64,000 nt of DNA from Flavobacteriales bacterium UBA952 (GTDB lineage Bacteria; Bacteroidota; Bacteroidia; Flavobacteriales_D; Crocinitomicaceae): positions 1 through 64,000 of the forward strand of contig DBCS01000010.1 of assembly GCA_002293185.1 (NCBI GenBank), given 5' to 3'. Shown piece after piece: positions 52,438 through 60,762 of the stretch. Each line of letters opens with the position of its first letter. Position 1 is the first letter of the stretch. Both the position numbers and the translations under genes were made by a program. The notes beneath the pieces are model-generated. The model was given only the letters and a program-made list of their open reading frames with translations. It had not been told where the DNA came from and did not search any database.

Positions 52438-53234
52438 ATAAAGTTGCCATTGTAACAGGTTCAAGCCGGGGAATTGGCCATGCAATTGCCTTGGCATTGG
52501 GCAAAGCAGGCGCAAAAGTTGTTCTGAACGGCCGAGACGAAGACCGGCTTCGAGAGGTTAAGTCTCAATTGCAAGCGCAGCAAATTGAAACTACTTATTT
52601 TAAAGGTGATGTATCAAATGCGCAAGAAGCAAAAGATTTAATTGCTTTTGCACTCCATCATTATGGTCAAATAGATCTACTGATCAATAATGTAGGTGTT
52701 TCTAGCCGGGGCAATCTAGCCGATCTTGACCCGAGTGTCATAGAACAAGTTTTTAAGAGCAATGTATTTGGAACCATTTTTCCGACGCAAGCAGCACTTC
52801 CATCTTTGAGGCAAACAAAAGGTAGTATCATTTTCATCTCAAGCCTGGCGGGCATTCATGGTTTACCTGGCTTGTCTCCATACAGCGCCTCTAAAATGGC
52901 CCTGACCTCTTTTGTTGAATCGCTACGCATAGAAGAAAATGCGCATCAAGTTCATATTGGACAGCTACAAGTAGCGATGACTGAAATTGTACACAATAAA
53001 GAAGTGCTTGCAGCAGATGGAAGCAAACAAGTTTTAGCACCACGTCATAAAGGAAAAGTACTCAGTATGCAAGAGGTTGCTCAAGATTGTCTTGAGCTCA
53101 TTGTCAAAAGAAGCTCTAAAAAAACACAAACATTCATTGGTCAATTGAATAGTTTGTTCAATAGAATTAGTCCACTCCTTGTCGAAAAAATATTGCTCAA
53201 AAATTTACATCGATTCAAAGAAAATAGCAAATGA
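52416..53234 (+). CDS. Short-chain dehydrogenase/reductase
   Basis: 272 residues, classical SDR: GSSRGIGHA cofactor loop near 14-22, NNVGVS, the catalytic Ser in FISSLAG, and YSASK (Tyr, Lys). The C-terminal 60 residues (QTFIGQLNSLFNRISPLLVEKILL) are longer and more hydrophobic than in most SDRs, like 3-ketosphinganine-reductase-type members. The substrate is not known. It overlaps the CPBP gene by 22 bp and the next by 4 bp (ATGA). Confidence 0.85.
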   Translation: MAKKSFVNKVAIVTGSSRGIGHAIALALGKAGAKVVLNGRDEDRLREVKSQLQAQQIETTYFKGDVSNAQEAKDLIAFALHHYGQIDLLINNVGVSSRGNLADLDPSVIEQVFKSNVFGTIFPTQAALPSLRQTKGSIIFISSLAGIHGLPGLSPYSASKMALTSFVESLRIEENAHQVHIGQLQVAMTEIVHNKEVLAADGSKQVLAPRHKGKVLSMQEVAQDCLELIVKRSSKKTQTFIGQLNSLFNRISPLLVEKILLKNLHRFKENSK

Positions 53235-53941
53235 TCGGCCAAGACTTTCCTAAAATTGAATGGCATTTTCTAGGTCTAGACTTGCTAGAACCAAATGCTA
53301 TAATAGGTGATATCATCTTATTTAGCATATCGCTATGGATTGCTTCTTCCTTACAAATACGCTCAGATAGTCATCCATTTTACAGCTACTGGCGTAAATT
53401 CTTTCTGTGGTTTGGCTGGGGGTTTTTATTCGGCGGATTCGGCCACCTTTTGTACAATTACCTTGGACTCTGGGGTAAATATCCTGCATGGCTAATGGGA
53501 ATGGTTGGGACTTATTTTTTGAGCTTAGCCCAAATTAGCTTGTGGCCAAATGAAAGGCAAAAAAATATTTTCAGATGGAGTGCTACCCTCATACTTTTCT
53601 TGGGAATAATCATTGAAATCATGGTGTTTAATTTGGTCAATTTAAGTTTTGACCAAAGCAAGGGACTTGTTTTACCATCGCTAATTAGTGGCATTTACAT
53701 GTTGTTCTCCTTGGTCTATATGGGTATTTATTACCAAAAGTATTACCATTCAAACTTTAAGTTTTTTTGGATGGCTGTACTCATGCTATTGCCAAGTGCA
53801 CTCATCCAAAATCAGAAAATCAATTTGCATCAGTGGTTTGATCGCAATGATTTTAGCCATATTCTATTGGCGTTTACACTATTGTTATATTGGAAAGGGA
53901 TCAGCGCCTATCAAGATAAAAAATATGTCAAAAATGCTTAG
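53231..53941 (+). CDS. Seven-helix membrane protein, possibly CREST/ceramidase-like (DUF6962-like)
   Basis: 236 residues with about seven transmembrane helices. Conserved-looking polar sites sit within helices: FGGFGHLLYNYLG near residue 75 and WFDRNDFSHILLAF near residue 205. A His in helix 3 and an N-D-x-x-H motif in the last helices are the pattern of the CREST superfamily (alkaline ceramidase, PAQR receptors), where they bind zinc. This is a motif-level guess. It is the last gene of the cluster, followed by a terminator. Confidence 0.6.
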   Translation: MIGQDFPKIEWHFLGLDLLEPNAIIGDIILFSISLWIASSLQIRSDSHPFYSYWRKFFLWFGWGFLFGGFGHLLYNYLGLWGKYPAWLMGMVGTYFLSLAQISLWPNERQKNIFRWSATLILFLGIIIEIMVFNLVNLSFDQSKGLVLPSLISGIYMLFSLVYMGIYYQKYYHSNFKFFWMAVLMLLPSALIQNQKINLHQWFDRNDFSHILLAFTLLLYWKGISAYQDKKYVKNA

Positions 53942-53947
53942 GCAAAA

Positions 53948-53973
53948 AAAAGGCGAGTAAAAACTCGCCTTTT
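53948..53973. terminator. Bidirectional terminator
   Basis: Stem AAAAGGCGAGT / ACTCGCCTTTT (11 bp) with a 4-nt loop, and runs of A and T on both sides. It lies between the convergent nuo-lipid cluster (ending 53941) and the barrel-like gene (stop at 53993), so it can end both. Confidence 0.9.
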
Positions 53974-53992
53974 GGATATGGGTTAGGTTTGC

Positions 53993-54505
53993 TTACCAAC
54001 GGTAGTAAAAACCAGCAGTTCCTGTCATGTATTTAGAAAGGTCTCCATCAATTTTGAAAAGTGTGGCATAAGACCAATCAAATACAATTCCTACGTGCTC
54101 ATTTACTTTTACTGTAGGTGAAACACCAAAGGTTAAGGCTACCATGTCGTCTCCGCGAAGCATGTAAGTATCGTTGAAAATCATGTTGCCATTGTTCAGA
54201 AGACCAACACCACCGTGTAGGTTTAAACCTAATTTAGATTCCGCATTAGCCATGCCGATTACATCTGCACCTAATTGAAGGGTAAGTCGAGAAAGGTTGT
54301 CTTCTCCGAGGTAATCAATACCTGCATCGAGTTTAGTTTGAATATTTTTAGCAAGATTGTATGAAACACCGCCGTTCAAAGAAAGGCCTGTGCCGAGCTC
54401 GCCGCCAAAGTGTGCACCATGGTTCAATTGGATTCCCCATTTACCTGATTGAGCGAAACCAAGAGTTCCAGCTAAGAGTGCGAATGCAAGTGTAATTTTT
54501 TTCAT
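53993..54505 (-). CDS. Small outer-membrane beta-barrel protein
   Basis: 170 residues from the ATG at 54505 (MKKITLAFALLAGTLGFAQS); six more residues are possible. Signal peptide of about 19 residues, then eight to ten amphipathic strands (WGIQLNHGAHFGG, LTLQLGADVIG, LGLNLHGGVGLL, MVALTFGVSPTVKV), ending in an aromatic FYYRW. The pattern fits a small OmpA/OmpW-like barrel. Single gene between a terminator and the tRNA promoter region. Role unknown. Confidence 0.75.
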   Translation of the reverse strand: MKKITLAFALLAGTLGFAQSGKWGIQLNHGAHFGGELGTGLSLNGGVSYNLAKNIQTKLDAGIDYLGEDNLSRLTLQLGADVIGMANAESKLGLNLHGGVGLLNNGNMIFNDTYMLRGDDMVALTFGVSPTVKVNEHVGIVFDWSYATLFKIDGDLSKYMTGTAGFYYRW

Positions 54506-54570
54506 TGTTTTGGATTTTATCAAACGAAGATATACAAATTCTATGAGTTACATTGAAAAAGCGATTAAAT

Positions 54571-54602
54571 TTTGAAAGCAACCCTAAAATCTCCTATTTT
54601 TG
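54571..54602 (+). promoter_or_regulatory. Promoter of the tRNA-Arg gene
   Basis: TTTG (54571-54574), a 20-bp spacer and TATTTTTG (54595-54602) fit the Bacteroidota -33/-7 consensus better than any other promoter in the window. Transcription should begin near 54608, about 75 nt before the tRNA, so the primary transcript carries a long 5' leader. Confidence 0.7.
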
Positions 54603-54625
54603 CAACCTCACGTTTTGTGAACAAT

Positions 54626-54676
54626 GGCTCCGTGGCGCAACTGTCCTATTTTAGGATTTCAGTTTCTCCCCGGACA
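54626..54676 (+). pseudogene. Decayed partial copy of tRNA-Arg in the leader
   Basis: Bases 54626-54644 are identical to the first 19 nt of the tRNA (54682-54700). A shared GGATTTC follows at nearly the same distance, and a CCCGGAC segment recalls the acceptor 3' strand. The variable loop and T arm are missing. The identity includes the unusual T at tRNA position 19, so the copy arose after that change. It cannot fold as a tRNA. Confidence 0.55.
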
Positions 54677-54681
54677 CCTAC

Positions 54682-54755
54682 GGCTCCGTGGCGCAACTGT
54701 ATAGCGCACTGGATTTCGGCTCCAGCGGTTGGGGGTTAGAATCCCTCCGGGGTCA
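54682..54755 (+). tRNA. tRNA-Arg (anticodon UCG)
   Basis: Cloverleaf of 74 nt without encoded CCA. Acceptor stem GGCTCCG/CGGGGTC (7 bp, two G-U pairs), D stem GCGC/GCGC, anticodon stem CTGGA/TCCAG with loop TTTCGGC giving UCG, 5-nt variable loop, T stem GGGGG/CCCTC with loop TTAGAAT, discriminator A. It reads CGA and probably CGG. Odd: the D loop has GT instead of GG (U19), and the T loop has A56 instead of C56, so the tertiary pair 19-56 is U-A. The anticodon loop, 8-14 and 15-48 contacts look normal (A15-U48). A leader of about 75 nt and its own terminator flank it. Confidence 0.92.
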
Positions 54756-54761
54756 CGAGTA

Positions 54762-54797
54762 AAAACCCAACATGAAAGTGTTGGGTTTTATTTTTTT
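54762..54797 (+). terminator. Rho-independent terminator of the tRNA gene
   Basis: Stem AAAACCCAACA / TGTTGGGTTTT (11 bp), 6-nt loop, then A and seven T. It starts 6 nt after the tRNA. The following 54798-54960 shows no gene, only the pntA upstream region. Confidence 0.9.
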
Positions 54798-54960
54798 GAC
54801 ACCGTTTTTAATCCCGATCATCTTATAGTTGCAAGAAATAGATTCATCAAGTATTGATAAGTCTCATCAATATTGCTTAAATCTTAAACTCTTTGAGAAC
54901 ATTTTCACCTTGTTTCTTGTCTATCAAAAAGTTATTATATTCAAGAAACTATTGCAGAGC

Positions 54961-56508
54961 ATGAAAATTGGAATTCCAGCTGAAATATTTCAGGACGAAA
55001 AACGCGTTGCGGCAACACCCAAAACAGTAGAGCGCTTAATCAAACAAGGTTTTGAAGTATTTGTAGAACACAATGCTGGCAATAAGTCTGGTTTTACAAA
55101 TGAAGAATATGTCACAGCAGGTGCGCATATTGTAGATACCCCCAATGAGATTTTACAGCATTCCGCTATTATTTTAAAGGTAAAAGAACCCACATTAGAC
55201 GAGGTTGCACAAATACAACCTGGCACTGTACTGATCTGTTACTTACGACCTGCACACAACACCGAGCTGCTCGAAAGTTTAAAAAATCAAGGCATCAGTT
55301 CTTTTGCTGTGGATATCATTCCTCGGATTACGCGCGCTCAAAAGATGGATGTGCTGTCTTCCATGGCGAATATTTCAGGTTATCGTGCGGTCATTGAGTC
55401 TGCTTTTCATTTTGGTCGCTTTCTGAACGGTCAAATTACCGCTGCCGGCAAGGTAGATCCTGCCAAGGTTTTGGTAATCGGTGCAGGTGTAGCAGGCCTT
55501 GCTGCCATTGGTGCAGCGAATTCTTTAGGTGCCATTGTTAGAGCCTTTGACACCAGAAAAGAAGTTGGTGAGCAAATCAACTCAATGGGGGCGCAATTTT
55601 TAACAATTGATATCAATGAAGACGGCGCAACCGCCACCGGATACTCCAAGGAAATGAGTGAGGAGTTTATTAAGGCGGAGATGCAACTCTTTTTGGAACA
55701 AGCAAAAGAGGTCGATATTGTCATTACTACTGCACAAATTCCGGGTAAAAAAGCACCTTTGCTTTGGTTAGATTACCACGTTGCTGCGATGAAGCCAGGA
55801 TCAGTTATTGTCGATTTAGCAGCTGAAAGCGGAGGCAATTGTCAACTTACCCAAAGTGGCGAGGTGTTTACGACCGAAAACGGTGTCACGATCCTCGGAA
55901 AAATCAACCAACTACCCAAACAAGCTTCTCAACTTTATGGCACGAATTTGTGTAATTTATTAGACGATTTAGGCAAAGCTGCTGAGTTTCGTATAGACAT
56001 GAGTGATCCGATTGTGTCGCAAGCGATGGTTACCCATCAAGGCAAAATCAATTGGCCCCCTATTCCACTTGCTGTTGCAACAAATGCAGACACTAAAAAG
56101 AAGGAAACCCAGGCCAATAAACAAGAAACACAAGCACATAAAGAAGAACGCTTAGCCAGCAAAAAACTAAAATCGACACTCGTTTCATTGCTAGTATTGA
56201 GCCTGCTATTATTGGTCATCGGACAAACTGCCCCAGTAGCGTTCATTCAACATTTCACGGTGTTTGTCTTGGCGATATTTGTTGGGTGGCAAGTAATACA
56301 CAATGTTTCTCATGCGCTGCATACGCCTTTAATGGCCGTGACAAATGCCATCAGCGGAATCATCGTTATTGGTGGCTTGCTGCAAACAAAAAATGAAATT
56401 GATAATATATTGACTGTTTTATCATTTACCGCTGTTTTAGTGGCTACCATCAATATAGTGGGCGGATTCGTCGTCTCGCACCGAATGTTAAAAATGTTTC
56501 AAAAATAA
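54961..56508 (+). CDS. pntA: NAD(P) transhydrogenase subunit alpha
   Basis: 515 residues from the ATG at 54961. The longer frame to 54829 starts at TTG and adds residues not found in the family. The domain I NAD-binding region (1-380) has MKIGIPAEIFQDEKRVAATP, VLVIGAGVAGLAAIGAANSLGAIVRAFDTRKEV and PGSVIVDLAAESGGN. A charged linker near 385-410 is followed by four transmembrane helices (about 405-510), the E. coli type in which alpha carries its own helices. With PntB it moves protons to drive NADH to NADPH. No terminator separates it from pntB, which starts 1 bp on. Confidence 0.96.
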   Translation: MKIGIPAEIFQDEKRVAATPKTVERLIKQGFEVFVEHNAGNKSGFTNEEYVTAGAHIVDTPNEILQHSAIILKVKEPTLDEVAQIQPGTVLICYLRPAHNTELLESLKNQGISSFAVDIIPRITRAQKMDVLSSMANISGYRAVIESAFHFGRFLNGQITAAGKVDPAKVLVIGAGVAGLAAIGAANSLGAIVRAFDTRKEVGEQINSMGAQFLTIDINEDGATATGYSKEMSEEFIKAEMQLFLEQAKEVDIVITTAQIPGKKAPLLWLDYHVAAMKPGSVIVDLAAESGGNCQLTQSGEVFTTENGVTILGKINQLPKQASQLYGTNLCNLLDDLGKAAEFRIDMSDPIVSQAMVTHQGKINWPPIPLAVATNADTKKKETQANKQETQAHKEERLASKKLKSTLVSLLVLSLLLLVIGQTAPVAFIQHFTVFVLAIFVGWQVIHNVSHALHTPLMAVTNAISGIIVIGGLLQTKNEIDNILTVLSFTAVLVATINIVGGFVVSHRMLKMFQK

Positions 56509-56509
56509 T

Positions 56510-57916
56510 ATGCACATCGCCAAAGAACTACAAACCGTCGCTTACTTGTTCGCAAGTATTCTATTTATTCTCAGTTTAAGTGGCTTGTCCTCGCAAGCAA
56601 CAGCGAAAAGAGGGGTGCTCTACGGTATCGCAGGAATGGTGATCGCTGTTGTTGCTACGATTCTCGGCGCTGGAGTAGAGGGTCATATCTACATATTATT
56701 GGCCATTGGTATAGCCTCTGTGATCGGTTTCATCGCAGCAAGAAAGGTCGAAATGACCTCTATGCCTCAGTTGGTGGCTATACTGCACAGTTTTGTCGGA
56801 CTCGCTGCCGTTCTTGTTGGCGTAGGTTCTTATTTAGACCATTCAGTATTCAGCTCTAATGCTGACCATATTATCCATCTCGTTGAAGTGTATATTGGGG
56901 TGTTTATTGGCGCGGTAACTTTTACAGGTTCTATTATTGCTTGGGGTAAACTCGAGGGGAGAATTTCATCCAAACCATGGAGTTTTAAAGGTCTTCAATA
57001 TTTAAATCTTGGCGTATTCATTTTTATTACCCTTCTAGGTGTTTTATTCTGCTCACAAGTTACTATCGATGGCGTTATTTTAATAGGTATTCTGTTTGTA
57101 TTGTCTTGTTTTCTTGGGGTTTCTTTGGTCATGGCAATTGGCGGAGGCGATATGCCTGTGGTGGTCTCTATGCTCAACTCCTATTCAGGTTGGGCCGCTT
57201 CGGCCGCCGGTTTTATGTTAGGCAATGACTTACTGATCGTAACGGGAGCGCTTGTTGGTAGCTCGGGCGCCATTCTCTCTATTCACATGTGTGAAGCCAT
57301 GAACCGCTCTTTTTTCTCTGTTATTTTTGCGAGTGGCTCCTCTGCTCAACAATCAGGGGAAAGAACGGCAATAGACGGAGAAGTTACTGCTATTGAACAT
57401 GAAAATGTGGCGTCGAACCTTCTACTGGCCAACTCAGTTGTAATTGTACCCGGTTATGGAATGGCAGTAGCCAAAGCACAGTACCCTATTTTCGAGCTCA
57501 CACAAATGTTGCGCAGCAAAGGCAAAATGGTCCGTTTTGCGATTCATCCGGTTGCCGGACGCCTACCCGGCCACATGAACGTCTTACTTGCCGAAGCCAA
57601 CGTACCTTACGATATCGTTTGCGATATGGAGGAGATCAACCAAGATATTGCTCAAACTGATGTTGTGCTCGTTGTGGGCGCCAATGATGTTGTGAACCCG
57701 AGTGCACAAGACGATCCAGCAAGTTCTATATACGGAATGCCTGTCATTGAAGCTTGGCGTGCTCGACAAGTTGTGATCATGAAAAGATCGATGAGCGTCG
57801 GTTACTCAGGCGAAGACAATCCTCTTTTCTACAAGCCAAATGCAGATATGCTCTATGGCGATGCCAAAACAAGTGTAGAAAAACTCAATTATATCCTTAA
57901 AGAAAAATTAGGATAA
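56510..57916 (+). CDS. pntB: NAD(P) transhydrogenase subunit beta
   Basis: 468 residues. Eight or nine transmembrane helices (1-280) are followed by the NADP-binding domain III (about 290-468), with VIVPGYGMAVAKAQYPIFEL, FAIHPVAGRLPGHMNVLLAEA and RSMSVGYSGEDNPLFY. Forms the proton channel with PntA and holds NADPH. Both subunits are intact. It raises NADPH for biosynthesis using the proton gradient built by complex I. Confidence 0.96.
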   Translation: MHIAKELQTVAYLFASILFILSLSGLSSQATAKRGVLYGIAGMVIAVVATILGAGVEGHIYILLAIGIASVIGFIAARKVEMTSMPQLVAILHSFVGLAAVLVGVGSYLDHSVFSSNADHIIHLVEVYIGVFIGAVTFTGSIIAWGKLEGRISSKPWSFKGLQYLNLGVFIFITLLGVLFCSQVTIDGVILIGILFVLSCFLGVSLVMAIGGGDMPVVVSMLNSYSGWAASAAGFMLGNDLLIVTGALVGSSGAILSIHMCEAMNRSFFSVIFASGSSAQQSGERTAIDGEVTAIEHENVASNLLLANSVVIVPGYGMAVAKAQYPIFELTQMLRSKGKMVRFAIHPVAGRLPGHMNVLLAEANVPYDIVCDMEEINQDIAQTDVVLVVGANDVVNPSAQDDPASSIYGMPVIEAWRARQVVIMKRSMSVGYSGEDNPLFYKPNADMLYGDAKTSVEKLNYILKEKLG

Positions 57917-57945
57917 ATTAGCCTATTTAAGTCATAATCTCTGCT

Positions 57946-57953
57946 TAGCTTTG
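57946..57953 (+). promoter_or_regulatory. -7 element of the DEAD-box helicase gene
   Basis: TAGCTTTG (TAnnTTTG), 16 bp before the ATG at 57970. Confidence 0.45.
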
Positions 57954-57969
57954 CGCTAAAATTACCAGC

Positions 57970-59289
57970 ATGACTTTTCGCGATTTAAATTTGAAGAAAC
58001 CACTTTGGAATGCATTAGATAACCTCGGTTATCAAACGCCCACCACTATTCAGGCCACTGGTTTCAATGTCATGATGTCTGGTGCCGATACCATCGGAAT
58101 TGCACAAACTGGCACAGGAAAAACGCTAGCTTACCTCCTGCCCTGCTTGTGTATGTGGAAATTTTCAAAAGATCCGCATCCGCAAATTCTCATATTGGTG
58201 CCAACCAGAGAACTCGTGGCACAAGTAGTGAGCGAAGTAGAAAAACTAAGCTCTTTCATGAATGTGGCCGTTGGCGGTGTTTATGGTGGTACGAACATGA
58301 ACACTCAAGCGGCGATGGTTTTGCAGGGCTTAGATATCCTTGTAGGTACGCCAGGACGCGTTCTGGATTTGGCCAAAAGTGGTTCTTTGCAACTCAAGCA
58401 TATTAAAAAAGTGGTGATCGATGAAGTCGATGAAACGCTAAGCCTGGGCTTCAGGCCACAGCTCCTGCATATCTTTGAGTTTTTACCCACCAAAAAACAG
58501 TTCATGGTTTTTTCGGCAACACTTTCCGAGGAGGTCTCTGTTTTTTTGGAGGACTACCTCATTTCTCCGGTTCGGGTAGAGGCTGCGCGCGCTGGCTCCA
58601 CCCTCGATAAAATTGACCAATCGGGATACCATGTGCCGAATTTTTTGTCGAAGATTATCTTACTACAACACCTTTTAGACCAGATGCCTATAGAGGCTAA
58701 GGTATTGGTTTTTGTATCCTCACGTGCCTTAGCTGATTTGGTATTCGAAAAAATAGAACCAAATTACGCAGAAGTACTCGGTATTATTCACTCCAATAAG
58801 GCTCAAAATTTTCGCTTTGATACCGTCCAAGCTTTTCAAGCTGGCGACACCCGAATCTTAATCGCCACCGACCTCATTGCACGCGGTATAGATGTCACTG
58901 ATGTGTCTCATGTCATTAACTTCGATATCCCAGAAAGTACAGAAAACTACATTCACCGCATTGGTAGAACAGGAAGAGCTGACAAAAATGGCATAGCCAT
59001 CACCTTTATCACCGAAAAAGATCAGGGTATGCTGAATTCAATTAAAGCACTCACACAAAAAGAAATTCCATTAATGGCTATTCCGTCAGATCTTGAGTGG
59101 AGTACTGAACTGCTAGAGTTTGAAAAGCCTAAAGTTGAGGTTCCTGGAAAAATGCTCAAATTGCCCAAACGAGACAACGTAGGGGCTTCTTTTCATGAGA
59201 AAAAAGAAAAAAACAAAAAAGTCAACGTGCGCTACGACCACAAAAAAGCCATGCAAGAAAAGTACGGAAAACCTAAAAAGAAGCGCTAA
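57970..59289 (+). CDS. DEAD-box RNA helicase (DEVD variant)
   Basis: 439 residues. Q motif (F3, Q28 in PTTIQ), motif I AQTGTGKT at 45-52, Ia PTRELVAQ, motif II D151-E-V-D (DEVD in place of DEAD), motif III SAT at 182-184, and motif VI HRIGRTGR. A basic Lys-rich tail (about 395-439) likely binds RNA. ATP-dependent RNA unwinding in ribosome assembly or mRNA decay is expected. The DEVD form is seen in a Bacteroidota subgroup, so it is probably normal and still active: the D-E pair that contacts ATP is kept. Confidence 0.93.
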   Translation: MTFRDLNLKKPLWNALDNLGYQTPTTIQATGFNVMMSGADTIGIAQTGTGKTLAYLLPCLCMWKFSKDPHPQILILVPTRELVAQVVSEVEKLSSFMNVAVGGVYGGTNMNTQAAMVLQGLDILVGTPGRVLDLAKSGSLQLKHIKKVVIDEVDETLSLGFRPQLLHIFEFLPTKKQFMVFSATLSEEVSVFLEDYLISPVRVEAARAGSTLDKIDQSGYHVPNFLSKIILLQHLLDQMPIEAKVLVFVSSRALADLVFEKIEPNYAEVLGIIHSNKAQNFRFDTVQAFQAGDTRILIATDLIARGIDVTDVSHVINFDIPESTENYIHRIGRTGRADKNGIAITFITEKDQGMLNSIKALTQKEIPLMAIPSDLEWSTELLEFEKPKVEVPGKMLKLPKRDNVGASFHEKKEKNKKVNVRYDHKKAMQEKYGKPKKKR

Positions 59290-59295
59290 AAATAA

Positions 59296-60762
59296 TTAGG
59301 ACAACCCTTGTAACAGGTTGTCGTATAAATCATTAAAGGACAAACCGTCAGCCGTTTTGGTTTTGGACAATTGTTTGAATTCAACGAGCGCCCAAAGCAC
59401 AAACTCCATTAAAAATGGAAGGTCTTCTGAGGCAACATGAGGTTGGTATTTGTAAATAAGATCTTTTAAGGGCGCAATTTGCAATAAAGTCTTTTCGTGC
59501 AATGCACTTCCTTGCTCGTCGGGTAATTCAAAAGTGCTTACATTATAAAACCAACTCAGAACGGCATCATATGGCGTTTTATCATCGCGTTTTTTGAGTT
59601 TTTCTATTTTTGGAAAATAAGTTAAAAAGAGGGTTTTGATCGCCTCGCTGATCAGCTGGTTGGCCACAAACGCAGCTCCTTCTTGTTCTCCTTCATAGAC
59701 CAACTCGACTTTACCTGTTATGGAAGGTATCATTCCCATCAGATCACTGAAACGAACCACTGTTTGCGTTTCGCTATTCAAAATGGCGCGTCTTTCGGCC
59801 GTACTCACGAGATTCTCGTAGGCGGTAATACTCATGCGGGCACTTACGCCACTCTTGTAATCGATATAAGGACTTACGCGCGCCTCGAAAGCAACCTGTT
59901 CTAAAATATCCTTAGCGAGTTCTGGCACGTGTACTTTGCAAAAACGATTTTCTAGTTGTTCGGCTTCTTGGTTGGTGATTTTCTTTGCAGTTTTGATATC
60001 CGCAGCGTAGTGCGTTAAGATTTGAGAACCTATACGGTCTTTGAGCGGCGTAATGATGCTTCCACGATTGGTGTAGTCTTCGGGGTTGGCTGTAAATACA
60101 AATTGAAGGTCTAGCGGAAGACGCAATTTAAAGCCCCGAATTTGAATGTCGCCTTCTTCCAATATATTGAAGAGCGCCACTTGAATGCGCGCTTGTAAGT
60201 CGGGAAGCTCGTTTATGACGAAAATGCATCGGTTGGCACGAGGAATCATGCCAAAATGCAAAACACGGTCGTCGGCATAGCTTAGTTTGAGGTTGGCTGC
60301 TTTAATAGGATCGATGTCGCCAATGAGGTCGGCGATGGTGACGTCTGGGGTAGCCAACTTCTCAAAGAATCTTTCAGAACGGTGCAGCCATGTAATTGGC
60401 GTGTCGTCGGCCTTTTCTGCAATAAGGTCTTGCGCATAGCGGCTAAGGGGCTGCAATGGATCGTCATTGATTTCGCTTCCCGCCACAACGGGTATGTATT
60501 CATCCAATAATTGAAGCAGGAGTCTGGCAATTCTGGTTTTACCTTGCCCGCGCAAACCGAGTAAATTGATGTTGTGTTTAGAGAGAATAGCGCGTTCTAA
60601 TTGCGGAATAACGGTATGCTCATAACCGTGCATAGTCGGTAAACTCGGGCGGCCTGACTTTAAGGTCAGAATGAGGTTGTCACGGAGTTCATTTTTGATA
60701 CTTTTGGGCGTATAACCCGCTGCCTTCAGGGCACCAAGGGTATGAATGGTCGTTTGCATCAT
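59296..60762 (-). CDS. AAA+ ATPase, magnesium-chelatase ChlI-like
   Basis: 488 residues. The N-terminal AAA+ module (about 40-330) has LLGLRGQGKTRIARLLLQ as Walker A and CIFVINELPDL as Walker B (N-E in place of D-E, as in this family). The sensor 1 region FVFTANPEDYTNRGSIITPLKDRIGSQI is strong. A C-terminal helical domain follows. The gene is coupled to a VWA protein gene (TAATG overlap), the common pair of MoxR/ChlI-type chelatase or remodelling ATPase with a VWA partner. The substrate is unknown: no tetrapyrrole or cobalamin genes are nearby. Confidence 0.88.
   Translation of the reverse strand: MMQTTIHTLGALKAAGYTPKSIKNELRDNLILTLKSGRPSLPTMHGYEHTVIPQLERAILSKHNINLLGLRGQGKTRIARLLLQLLDEYIPVVAGSEINDDPLQPLSRYAQDLIAEKADDTPITWLHRSERFFEKLATPDVTIADLIGDIDPIKAANLKLSYADDRVLHFGMIPRANRCIFVINELPDLQARIQVALFNILEEGDIQIRGFKLRLPLDLQFVFTANPEDYTNRGSIITPLKDRIGSQILTHYAADIKTAKKITNQEAEQLENRFCKVHVPELAKDILEQVAFEARVSPYIDYKSGVSARMSITAYENLVSTAERRAILNSETQTVVRFSDLMGMIPSITGKVELVYEGEQEGAAFVANQLISEAIKTLFLTYFPKIEKLKKRDDKTPYDAVLSWFYNVSTFELPDEQGSALHEKTLLQIAPLKDLIYKYQPHVASEDLPFLMEFVLWALVEFKQLSKTKTADGLSFNDLYDNLLQGLS

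Noticed and set aside
54829..54960. Extended N-terminus of PntA
   Set aside because: It starts at TTG and adds sequence not found in the family; the family start MKIGIPAE is at 54961.
58417..58434. DEVD motif as loss of helicase activity
   Set aside because: The D-E pair that handles ATP is kept and the same variant is known to me from Bacteroidota helicases.
60175..60225. N-E Walker B of the AAA+ protein as an inactivating change
   Set aside because: The I-N-E-L-P-D-L form is typical of this ATPase family.
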